From Bog-257 sp963834135 (lineage in GTDB: Bacteria; Acidobacteriota; Terriglobia; Terriglobales; Acidobacteriaceae), in contig CAWIAN010000008.1 in the NCBI GenBank assembly GCA_963834135.1, positions 248,001 through 312,000 on the forward strand: a stretch of DNA of 64,000 nucleotides. Reading direction: 5' to 3'. The notes under the pieces were generated by a model that ran no database searches, had not been told where the DNA came from, and saw only the letters and a list, made by a program, of their open reading frames with translations. A program made the translations under genes and the position numbers. Shown here piece after piece: positions 8,301-16,249 of this stretch. Within the stretch, counting starts at the first letter, position 1; each line of letters begins with the position of its first letter.

Positions 8301-9539
8301 TCAATCTCCTGCCGCCGTGGCGGCTTCTGGAACCGAGCCCATATGCCTGGCACGAGCCACCAGCTTGACCGCGCGTTGCACTACGGGGGCGTCGATCATC
8401 TTGGAGCCCAGGCTAACTACACCGAGTCCACGGGACTGCGCCTCATCATAGGCGGCGACGATCTTCAGTGCTTTCTCTAACTCTGACGCTGTGGGAGCGA
8501 AGGCGCGATGAATGATCTCGATCTGAATCGGGTGGATACATCCCATGCCTTCGAAGCCCATGGCACGCGAATTCTCGCCCCAGGTAAGCAGGCCATCGGT
8601 GTCGCCTACGTCGCCAAATACCGAATCGATTGCCTGGATTTGCGCGGCATGAGCAGCATTCACCACCCGCATGCGCGCGTAGAGTGACTCCGTACCGGTC
8701 GATGTTTTCGCCACGCCGAGATCGGCCGTGTAGTCCTCAAGGCCGATAGCAAGAGCGACAACGCGATCGGATGCAGTCGCAATTGCGAATGCGTTCTCCA
8801 CTCCGAGTGCGGACTCAAGAATCGGCATCAACCAGATCGGGCGTGCGATCTCGCAGCGTTTGCAGATACAGCTAATTCGATCCGCGACCTCGGACACCTG
8901 CTGGGGTATTTCAACCTTGGGAATGAGGATGAGATCGGGCGCCTGCGGAATAATCTCCTCGAGGTCGGCAAGGCCGAAAGGCAGCTGGTTGATGCGGACC
9001 ATGCGTTCCGGGCTGCCGAAATCAACCGAGCGAAGAGCATTGCGCACCAGAATGCGGGCCGCATCTTTCTCTCCGTAGTGAACCGAGTCTTCCAGATCGA
9101 GAATCACTGCGTCGGGGGCGTGCAGGCCCGCATTGATGAAGTACTTCGGTTCGTTTCCCGGCAGGTAGAGACGAGAGCGCCGTAGCCGATCCCGAGGTGA
9201 TGGCTTTGGAAGAACGGTAGTCGACGGCAATGCGAATTTGTCCTGCTCTAGACCGGCCCGTCGCACCGCTGCTTCAATACGTGCGGATATAACGAACGGT
9301 AACGCGCCCTCATCGACGATGGTGATCTTAGCGTGGTCGACACCCAGGGAGTGCAGGACATCGTTAGTCTGCTGGCGAATGTGGTCGCCGTAATACAAGT
9401 CGACGCGCGAATGCAGGTTGATCTGGATACCGCCAGAGGAGCGTTCCTCGAACGTTACGTGCAGGTCCGAGCGGACGTCGCCGCCCGCACGTCCCGCTTC
9501 CCCGCGCCTGAGTGCGCTAGCTTCTGCTACTGACGGCAT
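8301..9539 (-). CDS. fused citrate lyase acyl carrier protein and beta subunit (CitD-CitE)
   Basis: 412 residues. Residues ~10-95 match CitD (AGRAGGDVRSDLHVTF, then GGIQINLHSRVDLYYGD and DEGALPFVISARIEAA). Residues ~118-400 are CitE (RSRLYLPGNEPKYF, APDAVILDLEDSV, IWLMPILESALGVENAF, GMGCIHPIQIEIIH). CitE cleaves the citryl-type thioester to release an oxo acid. CitD carries the phosphoribosyl-dephospho-CoA prosthetic group on serine; classical CitD has ES(S/G)D while this one reads VRSD, leaving Ser24 as candidate. Start ATG 9539, with GGAG 7 nt upstream; it overlaps the previous gene by 23 bp. A longer TTG start at 9563 is less likely. No citC, citX or citG in the window. Confidence 0.87.
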   Translation of the reverse strand: MPSVAEASALRRGEAGRAGGDVRSDLHVTFEERSSGGIQINLHSRVDLYYGDHIRQQTNDVLHSLGVDHAKITIVDEGALPFVISARIEAAVRRAGLEQDKFALPSTTVLPKPSPRDRLRRSRLYLPGNEPKYFINAGLHAPDAVILDLEDSVHYGEKDAARILVRNALRSVDFGSPERMVRINQLPFGLADLEEIIPQAPDLILIPKVEIPQQVSEVADRISCICKRCEIARPIWLMPILESALGVENAFAIATASDRVVALAIGLEDYTADLGVAKTSTGTESLYARMRVVNAAHAAQIQAIDSVFGDVGDTDGLLTWGENSRAMGFEGMGCIHPIQIEIIHRAFAPTASELEKALKIVAAYDEAQSRGLGVVSLGSKMIDAPVVQRAVKLVARARHMGSVPEAATAAGD

Positions 9540-10743
9540 AGACTTTCTCCACTTCGACGCCAAGCTGGGCCAAGATTGCGTCTGTCAATTCCTTGGTGGA
9601 GGCGGCGCCCTGTGCAATCGATTTCGCACCGCCAGAAATTCGCATCATGTCGTAGGTGTGGACGTGGCCTTCGGCGATGACCGTTGAAATAGCCGTACGA
9701 ATTTTCTTTGCCTTGTCGCCTTCGCCGAGGTGATCGAGCATCATGGCCGCCGAAAGAATCATTGCGACCGGGTTGACGATGGGTGGATCGAGTTCCGCAT
9801 ACTTCGGCGCGGAGCCATGCGTCGGCTCAAAGACGGCTACTTCATCGCCCATGTTGCCCGAGGCGGCGAAGCCCAACCCGCCGACAAGTCCTGCAAACGC
9901 GTCGCTGATCACGTCGCCGAAGAGATTACTGGCGACGATCACTCCGTATTCTTCCGGATTCTTGGTTAGCCACATCGTCTGCGCATCAATGTTCGTCGAC
10001 CAGAGCTGGATGTCGCTGTACTGCTGCTGCACTTGATTGGCAACTTCCTCCATCAGGCCGGAGGTCTCACGCAGCACGTTAGGCTTCTCGCAGATGGTGA
10101 CCGACTTGTAGCCGAACTGTCGCGCATGCTTGAACGCCGCTTCGCAGATACGTCGCGCCGCCGGGCGGGTGATAATGCGCACCGAGACCGCCAGGTCCTC
10201 ACCTGCAACATTCTCGAAGGGCCTGAACTTAGGGTGGGTGCGCAGTGCTTCGCGTACCGCCTGCGGTGGATTGCTCCACTCCACGCCCGCGTAAAGCCCT
10301 TCCGTGTTCTGGCGAAAAACCACAACGTCAACCTTGGGCTCCTGGAAGCCGCCGGCGAGGTTCTTGCGGATGAAGTTCAGCGGGTTGCCGGGGAACGACA
10401 AACACGGACGCATGCAGATGTCGAGATTGAACTTCTGCCGCATCGAGACGATCGGGCTGAAGTATTGATACCCTTTGCCCCTTAGAGCGGGGCTCAGCTC
10501 GGATTCCGCTGCTTTCTTGGGCTTGGAGGTGATGGCGCCGAATAGGCCGACCTTGTGCCTGGCTAGCAAATCGATGGTTCGCTGGGGAAGGGCGTTGCCT
10601 TCCTTGATCCAGCACTCCCAGCCGATATCGGCGTGTATATACTCGGCATCAAAGCCGACCGCGTCGAGCACCCGTAGTGCCTCGGGCAACACCTGGTTTC
10701 CGATCCCGTCTCCGGGCATGGTTACGATAGTATGTTTTGCCAT
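9517..10743 (-). CDS. isocitrate/isopropylmalate/homoisocitrate dehydrogenase family protein
   Basis: 408 residues of the beta-decarboxylating dehydrogenase family. Visible features are the N-terminal MPGDGIGNQVLPEALRVL, the substrate-loop region FRQNTEGLYAGVEW (canonically RENTE in isocitrate enzymes, here Gln for Glu), and the metal/cofactor segments NLFGDVISDAFAGLVGGLG and EPTHGSAPKYA. The last is typical of NAD-preferring members. The LYAGVEW loop favours isocitrate-like over isopropylmalate substrates. Expected reaction: oxidative decarboxylation of an isocitrate-type acid to a 2-oxo acid. AGGAG lies 9 nt before the ATG. Third-last gene in the operon, overlapping citDE by 23 bp. Exact substrate unknown. 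Confidence 0.85.
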   Translation of the reverse strand: MAKHTIVTMPGDGIGNQVLPEALRVLDAVGFDAEYIHADIGWECWIKEGNALPQRTIDLLARHKVGLFGAITSKPKKAAESELSPALRGKGYQYFSPIVSMRQKFNLDICMRPCLSFPGNPLNFIRKNLAGGFQEPKVDVVVFRQNTEGLYAGVEWSNPPQAVREALRTHPKFRPFENVAGEDLAVSVRIITRPAARRICEAAFKHARQFGYKSVTICEKPNVLRETSGLMEEVANQVQQQYSDIQLWSTNIDAQTMWLTKNPEEYGVIVASNLFGDVISDAFAGLVGGLGFAASGNMGDEVAVFEPTHGSAPKYAELDPPIVNPVAMILSAAMMLDHLGEGDKAKKIRTAISTVIAEGHVHTYDMMRISGGAKSIAQGAASTKELTDAILAQLGVEVEKVYAVSSRS

Positions 10744-10773
10744 GAAGGCTTGCTCCTGATATCTCTATGAGTC

Positions 10774-12753
10774 TTACGCTGTAAGACTTCTCACCCTCGC
10801 GCCACTAGCGCGTTGCGCCAACCTCTGGCGAACTAAGTTCTCGATTCCGCCGGACGCGACCAATGACTGCGGCACGCTGCCCAGCGCTGGGAAGGAAAAC
10901 TCCTCTTCTGCATAACGAATCGTGCTGTTGACGAAATCGACTTCAATAGGCACAACAGAAATGATGGTCCGCTCCCGGCGCACCACGGGATCTTCAAAAC
11001 GCGAGCGCAGGCGCTTCACCAACTCCGGTGATTCAATGCAAAGGAAGCCGTTGTTGAAGGCGTTGCGCAGGTACGTTTGCGAGAAGCTGCCGGCAATGAC
11101 CAGCGGTATGCCCTTGCACTTAAGCGCAGTCACCGCCTGCTCGCGGCTGGAGCCGGTGCCGAAGTTGAAGCCCCCGACAACCACGTCGCCTGCGGCGGTT
11201 CGCGCGGCAAATTGTGGATCGTAGTTCTGCATCACCACGCTTGCCATCATCTCGGAGGTCATGTCTTCGCGATAGGTGTAGTCCTTGCCGTAGATGCCGT
11301 CGGTGTTCAGGTTGTCCTGTGGCAGAAAGACCAGCCGCCCGCGAATACTTGCGGGGAAGCCGGCTATGATCTCCACTTTCTCGGGCGCAGCGGCAGCGGG
11401 GCCGAACTCCTCGAACTTCTGCGTTATTTTGGTGGACGTGATCTCGGCGACTCCGCAGATGTAGCCCGCAATCGCCGACGCTGCTACAACCGCCGGGCTT
11501 GCCAGGTAGCACTGCGCCTCACGAGAGCCCATTCGCCCCTTGAAGTTGCGGTTAGTCGCGGAGATTCCGACTTCGCCGGGTTCCAGCAGCCCCGCGCCGA
11601 GGCCAATGCACGGTCCGCAGCCGGAGGGAAGAGGCTGCGCGCCGGCATCCAGCAGCGTCTGCCAGATTCCGCGTTGTTCCGCTTCCGCTTGAATCGAGTG
11701 GCTCGCCGCAGCCAGGTGGAATCGCACGCTGTCAGCGATCTTCTTTCCACGCAGTACCTGTGCAGCGGCTTCGAGGTCTTCGAGTCGCGAGTTCACACAG
11801 GAGATCAGATACGCCTTCTGAATCGCGATCTTCTTTTTCGCAATGTCGGCGATGGACTGCATGACCTGCACCGTGTCTGGGCCGGAGACGTGAGGCGTCA
11901 CCTGCGAGAGATCGAGCATGATCCGACCGGCATACGTGGCGCCATGATCAGGCTCGGGTGGACTGGTACGCCACTCCCGTAGCTTTTCTTCGGGAATGCG
12001 CGTTACGCCTCGAGCTCGCAATTCTTGAGCGCAGGCTTCCAGATATGCCAAGGTGATCTCGTCGACGGGGAACCAGCCGACCAGCGCTCCCCACTCAGTC
12101 GTCATGTTGGCGATGCTGAGGCGCGCATCCATACGCAGCGACGCTAATCCGGGGCCGCTAAACTCGAGCGCCGCATTGAGCACCTCTTCGCGGTTGTACA
12201 AACCGCAGAGCGTGATGATCACGTCTTTGCCAGTGACACCGGGCGACAGCTCGCCTTCCAGCACTACCTGAATCGAGCGCGGAATCTGCCACCAAAACTC
12301 GCCGGTAGCCCAGATCGCGGCCGCATCCGTCCTTACGACCGGTGTTCCGATTGCGCCCAGCGCTCCGTACATATTGGAGTGGGAGTCGGACGCGACGACG
12401 AAGCTGCCGGGCAGCACGTAGCCGTTTTCCACCATGATCTGGTGTCCGATGCCCGTGCCTGGCGGATGGAAATCGATATCGTGCTCGCGCGCGAAAGCTT
12501 CCATGCTGCGATACTTTGCCAGGTTTGATTCTTCGGTATTCTGAATATCGTGATCGGCAGTGAACACAGGCTGTCTCGAATCGTGCACGTCCGCGGCTCC
12601 GATTGCCTTGAATTTCTTCATCACCGCCGCGGTGTTGTCGTGCGTCATCACATGGAATGGCCGGATGGAAAGGAAGTCTCCCGCGCGTAGAGGGCGGCTG
12701 GGGCCTTCGGTCATGTGAGCTTGGGCGATCTTCTCGACGATGGTTTGCGGCAT
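10774..12753 (-). CDS. homoaconitase-type (Lys4-like) aconitase-family hydro-lyase
   Basis: 659 residues, large and swivel domains in one chain. Cys319 (SCVNSR) and Cys379/Cys382 (GCGPCIGLGAGLLEPGE) are the three ligands for a [4Fe-4S] cluster. The swivel domain has GGFNFGTGSSREQAVTAL. From memory the protein resembles fungal mitochondrial homoaconitase Lys4 along its whole length (DHDIQN, PPGTGIGHQIM, VRTDAAAIWATGEFWWQIP, NTDGIYGKDYTY). That subgroup hydrates homoaconitate to homoisocitrate. The surrounding dehydratase, dehydrogenase and lyase genes fit processing of a citrate homologue. Cytoplasmic. Homology is certain; substrate is not. Confidence 0.88.
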   Translation of the reverse strand: MPQTIVEKIAQAHMTEGPSRPLRAGDFLSIRPFHVMTHDNTAAVMKKFKAIGAADVHDSRQPVFTADHDIQNTEESNLAKYRSMEAFAREHDIDFHPPGTGIGHQIMVENGYVLPGSFVVASDSHSNMYGALGAIGTPVVRTDAAAIWATGEFWWQIPRSIQVVLEGELSPGVTGKDVIITLCGLYNREEVLNAALEFSGPGLASLRMDARLSIANMTTEWGALVGWFPVDEITLAYLEACAQELRARGVTRIPEEKLREWRTSPPEPDHGATYAGRIMLDLSQVTPHVSGPDTVQVMQSIADIAKKKIAIQKAYLISCVNSRLEDLEAAAQVLRGKKIADSVRFHLAAASHSIQAEAEQRGIWQTLLDAGAQPLPSGCGPCIGLGAGLLEPGEVGISATNRNFKGRMGSREAQCYLASPAVVAASAIAGYICGVAEITSTKITQKFEEFGPAAAAPEKVEIIAGFPASIRGRLVFLPQDNLNTDGIYGKDYTYREDMTSEMMASVVMQNYDPQFAARTAAGDVVVGGFNFGTGSSREQAVTALKCKGIPLVIAGSFSQTYLRNAFNNGFLCIESPELVKRLRSRFEDPVVRRERTIISVVPIEVDFVNSTIRYAEEEFSFPALGSVPQSLVASGGIENLVRQRLAQRASGARVRSLTA

Positions 12754-12846
12754 GGTTATTGCCTTCTGACGCGTGCTGCAGCCCGCGACAACCTTTTCGT
12801 ATCAATGGGGCTCTTGAGGGTGTGCCCCGTCAAACCGTCGTGCGTC

Positions 12847-14256
12847 TCATCGATCCGCACGGAACAGCTTCATCAGCTCGATGACACTTGTCTGTTTCTC
12901 CAGATTCCATATGGCCTCGATGGCGCGACGCCGCGCTCCACGTGACATCACTGGCTCCGCGAGTGCCTCAAACTTTTCTTCGACCTCTTTGTCGGTCAGC
13001 GGATTTCGCGGATCGCCCTTCGGATAGTCGAGCTGCTGCATAAACTCGTGCCCATCGATCGTGAGAATGCGAACGATCACGCGTTGCAGGGAAGGGAACA
13101 CCTTCTCGATTTCGGGATCGGCGGCCACCACAATCTTCTTAAGCTGCTCCCGGATTGTGGGATCCATAATCTTTGCGGGCGTGAACTGCAGGGGCGTGAC
13201 CTGGCGCTCCGCGATAGCAGCAGCGATCACATAGGGCAGAGAATGGTCCGCCGTTTCTTTCGTATGCGGATCGTACTTGCTGGCATCGCTGAGGATGTCT
13301 GCCCCGCGCGCGGTCGTGCGAATGTCCACCCTGGCGATGTCGTTGGGGTTGAGGTCGTGGTCTCTCACCAGGGCCAGCACCGCCGAAATCGGTGTGTGCG
13401 TCAGGGCTTCCGTGGGAAAGGCTTTCATCCCACATTGAGTGATACGCCAGGAATCGCCGAGGCCGTCGGTCAGCAGATTAAGCTTCCACTCCGGACCAAA
13501 GCAGTGTACGAGCCCTTCTTTGCCATCGATGACGTGTTCCGGGCCGGTATATCCCTTCTCAGCCAGCAGAGCGGCGAGCATGCCGCTCTGCGTGGCCATG
13601 GGATCGACGGTATTCTTCATCATCGTCAGCTTGCCGGCCGTGACCGCGCCCAGGGTCGCGCGAGGGCTGGCGCTGATACCGATGGCGTGCTGGATCTGCG
13701 ATGGCGTGAGATGGAGCATACGCCCGGCGACGATGGGCGAAACGAAAGCCGTCAGGGTTGCGTGGTGCCAGCCGCGCTCGCGAATGCCGGGAAATGCAGC
13801 CTCGCAGAGTCGCATCTCGAATTCGTGACCCAGCACAAGCCCGACGATGAGTTCGCGGCCGTCGCTTCCGGCTCGCTCGCACGCTGCGATGGCAGCAGGG
13901 AAAATATCGGAGGGATGCGATGGATCCTGCTTCCAGTAAATGTCGTTGTAGTCCATGCAGCGGATCATCAAGGCATTGGCAAGGGCTGCGGAAACCGGAT
14001 CGACTTGTTTGCCGCTGCCGATCAGCGTCGCTGCGCCCGGCCCTGCGATCTCGTCGAGCACGTCGAGGGCAATTTCCACGTCGTGCTGTTGATAGCCGCC
14101 GAGGGCGCACCCCATGCTGTCGAGCAAGAAACGCTTAGCTTGATAGACCGCGTCGGCGGAGAGATGTTCGAATGTCAGACTTGCCGCCCACTCCGACATT
14201 GTGGCAGTGATCGTCGGTTTGGTCGGCGCTTTCGTCGGGGCCGTGGTGGTCGCCAT
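12847..14256 (-). CDS. MmgE/PrpD family dehydratase
   Basis: 469 residues, full length for the family that includes 2-methylcitrate dehydratase (PrpD) and cis-aconitate decarboxylase. Family features: an all-alpha N-terminal domain with KRFLLDSMGCALGG and RCMDYNDIYWKQDPSHPSDI, SASPRATLGAVTAGKLTMMKN in the middle, and a C-terminal beta-rich domain. The D-x-N-D-x-Y...HPSD segment forms the active-site loop in PrpD. Likely reaction here: dehydration of a citrate-type tricarboxylate to the aconitate-type alkene that the next enzyme hydrates. GGAG lies 9 nt before ATG 14256. Second gene of the operon, 93 bp before the homoaconitase gene. Confidence 0.87.
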   Translation of the reverse strand: MATTTAPTKAPTKPTITATMSEWAASLTFEHLSADAVYQAKRFLLDSMGCALGGYQQHDVEIALDVLDEIAGPGAATLIGSGKQVDPVSAALANALMIRCMDYNDIYWKQDPSHPSDIFPAAIAACERAGSDGRELIVGLVLGHEFEMRLCEAAFPGIRERGWHHATLTAFVSPIVAGRMLHLTPSQIQHAIGISASPRATLGAVTAGKLTMMKNTVDPMATQSGMLAALLAEKGYTGPEHVIDGKEGLVHCFGPEWKLNLLTDGLGDSWRITQCGMKAFPTEALTHTPISAVLALVRDHDLNPNDIARVDIRTTARGADILSDASKYDPHTKETADHSLPYVIAAAIAERQVTPLQFTPAKIMDPTIREQLKKIVVAADPEIEKVFPSLQRVIVRILTIDGHEFMQQLDYPKGDPRNPLTDKEVEEKFEALAEPVMSRGARRRAIEAIWNLEKQTSVIELMKLFRADR

Positions 14257-14270
14257 GGAAACTGTCTCCG

Positions 14271-14813
14271 CTACTCCCCCAGATTCTTGAACGGCTGAAA
14301 TGCCATAAAGTCGGCGTGATGCACGATGTAGGCCTCGGTAGTTCGCTTTACCAAGTCGCCTTCAGCGGCATGCGCAGCAATGATGTGGCATACCGCGTCC
14401 GGCACGCCGCACGCCATGGCCAGCGCTACGCCGGTGAACGGGTGGCGAAGCATCGCGCCGCGCTTGCTCTGTTTCGTCTGACTGTTCCCCTTCTCGTATT
14501 CCAGCAGCTTGCCGACGTCGGCCAGAATTGCCCCCGCAATGACCGTGTCCATATCGATCGGCAGAGCGCGTCCCATGAACTCGGTCATGCTCTCCGCCGC
14601 CTTGCGTGCGATGTGGACTACGCAACGCTTGTGTTCCATAAATGTCGTTGGACAATTCGGGACAAGCAGGGTGAAGGGAATGCGGTTCAGATCTTCAGGC
14701 GTGAGCGGGCTGAGATCGAGCGCGCGTTCCCAGGTGCGCGTCACCTGCTCGCGCAGTTCAACTGACTGAATCCATTCAAGTTCGGGCCAAAGCTTAAGAA
14801 CGGCATCGCGCAT
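14271..14813 (-). CDS. HD-superfamily protein with degenerate HD pair
   Basis: 180 residues from the ATG at 14813, chosen because a longer 223-residue reading would run through a CRP-like palindrome at 14865-14880. It has the spacing of an HD domain: His67, then ILADVGK (98-104) where the hallmark His-Asp is Ala98-Asp99, then His124, His148 and a HHAD at 165-168. HD proteins are metal-dependent phosphohydrolases; loss of the first metal-binding His may impair catalysis or change metal use. First gene of the tricarboxylate operon, 14 bp before the PrpD-like gene. It could be regulatory rather than catalytic. Confidence 0.7.
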   Translation of the reverse strand: MRDAVLKLWPELEWIQSVELREQVTRTWERALDLSPLTPEDLNRIPFTLLVPNCPTTFMEHKRCVVHIARKAAESMTEFMGRALPIDMDTVIAGAILADVGKLLEYEKGNSQTKQSKRGAMLRHPFTGVALAMACGVPDAVCHIIAAHAAEGDLVKRTTEAYIVHHADFMAFQPFKNLGE

Positions 14814-14864
14814 AAAATCCCTACGCCAAACGAATATTCGTAACACTTTGCCGATAGCAGAAGC

Positions 14865-14880
14865 TATGACGTGCGTCACA
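14865..14880. promoter_or_regulatory. CRP-like palindrome in divergent promoter of tricarboxylate operon
   Basis: TATGACGTGCGTCACA follows the TGTGA-N6-TCACA layout of CRP-family operators and differs at two positions (G to A at position 2, A to G at position 9) from a perfect palindrome found at 28697-28712. It lies between the divergent HD gene (ATG 14813) and cupin gene (ATG 15011). A CGAATATTCG palindrome at 14831-14840 sits between it and the HD gene. No regulator gene is visible nearby. Confidence 0.55.
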
Positions 14881-15010
14881 AAACGAAACTCAAACGAGGA
14901 CCTGGGCTTTGCGCCAAAAATTGCACAGGAGGGAAAGGCCACGTCGCACTACCCACTCGGCACGTGCCTCTTGTATGCTCTGACTCTGCTCTTGTCCAAA
15001 GGAGGTGCCC

Positions 15011-15397
15011 ATGGGCGCCAACGATGCTCTGCTCGCTCCGATTCCTGACGCGGAGCACCGCGACTTCGGTGGAGTGCAACTGGATGTGGTTCGCACCGGA
15101 AACGCCCGCGTGAAGCGGTCCATCTATCCCGTCGGCTTTCACTGGGCGGAGGACATTAAGCCGTTGGTCGGAACCGAAGCCTGTATGCACGCTCATGTCG
15201 GCTTCCTGGCACGCGGGCGAATTCACATGACGTTCTCCGATGGCTGCACGCGCGACTTTGTCGCACCTCAGGTGGTCGTCATCGAAGCTGGCCATGACGG
15301 CAGGGTGATTGGAGATGAGCCCGCAGTCCTCATCGAATTCGACTTCGAAGGCGAGACCGCCAAACGGCTGGGATTGCCCGAGAAGCACGAGCACTAA
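15011..15397 (+). CDS. small cupin-domain protein
   Basis: 128 residues. Single cupin barrel: the metal-binding first motif is seen as CMHAHVGFLARGRIHMTF (His-x-His), and the second motif region is FVAPQVVVIEAGHDGRVIGDE. The start is set by a near-perfect Shine-Dalgarno sequence (AAAGGAGG) ending 6 nt before ATG 15011; a GTG two codons upstream falls inside it. Divergent from the tricarboxylate operon across the CRP-like site, so joint control is plausible. Function unknown; small cupins may be isomerases, dioxygenases or binding proteins. Confidence 0.75.
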   Translation: MGANDALLAPIPDAEHRDFGGVQLDVVRTGNARVKRSIYPVGFHWAEDIKPLVGTEACMHAHVGFLARGRIHMTFSDGCTRDFVAPQVVVIEAGHDGRVIGDEPAVLIEFDFEGETAKRLGLPEKHEH

Positions 15398-15445
15398 AGC
15401 TTAGAGGTGCGAGCACTGCGCCGTTGTTTTTTGTAGTCTTAGGTT

Positions 15446-16033
15446 ATGCGCTTTCAGCGACTGTGTGTTTTTTGCGGCTCCAGCATGGGAGCTCGAACCG
15501 AGTATTGTGCAGCTGCGGAAACTCTAGGCGAACTATTCGTCGAACGCGGGATCGGACTGGTGTATGGCGGCGGCAACGTCGGGCTGATGGGAGTGCTTGC
15601 CGACACAGTGCTGGCACTTGGAGGCCGGGTGATCGGCGTGATTCCCGAGTCGCTGATGGCGAGGGAGGTTGGGCACCTGGGGCTTACCGAGCTGCGCATC
15701 GTCAACTCCATGCATGAACGCAAGGCCGTCATGTCGGATCTCTCGGACGGATTTATTGCTCTGCCTGGCGGCTTCGGGACGATTGAAGAATTCTGCGAAG
15801 TGGTGACCTGGTCGCAGTTGGGAATTCAGTCTAAGCCGTGCGGCCTCTTGAATGTGGAGAACTACTTCGCGCCGCTGCTCGACCTGTTCGATCAGGCTGT
15901 GCGCGAGCGGTTTGTGCGGGAAGAGAATCGACGGCTGGTGCTGGATGATTCCGATCCCGCGCGGCTGTTGGGGAAGATGGCGAGGTTCGAGGCAGAGCCC
16001 GTGCCGAAATGGATTGGCAGGGAAGAGCGATAA
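15446..16033 (+). CDS. LOG-family phosphoribohydrolase (lysine-decarboxylase-like fold)
   Basis: 195 residues. The family signature PGGFGTIEEF is at 107-116, with the matching ERK at 91-93 and an N-terminal VFCGSSMG and VYGGGNVGLMG Rossmann loop. LOG proteins hydrolyse nucleoside 5'-monophosphates (including cytokinin ribotides) to free base and ribose 5-phosphate; they were once misannotated as lysine decarboxylases. Cytoplasmic. Monocistronic, 48 bp after the cupin gene. Confidence 0.9.
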   Translation: MRFQRLCVFCGSSMGARTEYCAAAETLGELFVERGIGLVYGGGNVGLMGVLADTVLALGGRVIGVIPESLMAREVGHLGLTELRIVNSMHERKAVMSDLSDGFIALPGGFGTIEEFCEVVTWSQLGIQSKPCGLLNVENYFAPLLDLFDQAVRERFVREENRRLVLDDSDPARLLGKMARFEAEPVPKWIGREER

Positions 16034-16065
16034 CATTGTGCTTAGCTGCTGCGCTTCCTTGTTGG

Positions 16066-16224
16066 ATTGTCCTCCTGAGCGAAGTTGAGGTTGCGCCCGC
16101 GACCGAACGCAGTCGAAGGACAGCTCTAGCGGGTCTTCGCGCCGCCCTCGAGGAAGACTTGCATGTGGCTATAGAGGCCTTCGACTCCAGCGCAAAGGCA
16201 TGTTCCCGCGCTCAGGATGACAAT
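16066..16224. repeat. MITE-like element with imperfect terminal inverted repeats
   Basis: Left arm ATTGTCCTCCTGAGCG (16066-16081) is inverted at 16209-16224 as CGCTCAGGATGACAAT, with one mismatch in 16. Inner inverted pair: ACGCAGTCGAAGGAC near 16108 and CCTTCGACTCCAGCG near 16179. Length 159 bp, no coding capacity. A partial relative (ATTGTCATCC...AGTCGAAGGAC) lies at 31936-31984. Probably a non-autonomous or extragenic repeat; no transposase is seen. Confidence 0.6.
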
Positions 16225-16249
16225 TAACTGGGAGACTTGGCGAGTTTAT

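Noticed and set aside
7105..8451. 448-codon + strand open frame opposite citF
   Set aside because: It is antisense to the well-supported CitF and CitDE reading frames, has no family signature and arises from high GC with biased codon use.
13048..14298. 416-codon + strand open frame opposite the PrpD-like gene
   Set aside because: Antisense shadow of a conserved gene; composition is random-like and there is no ribosome site.
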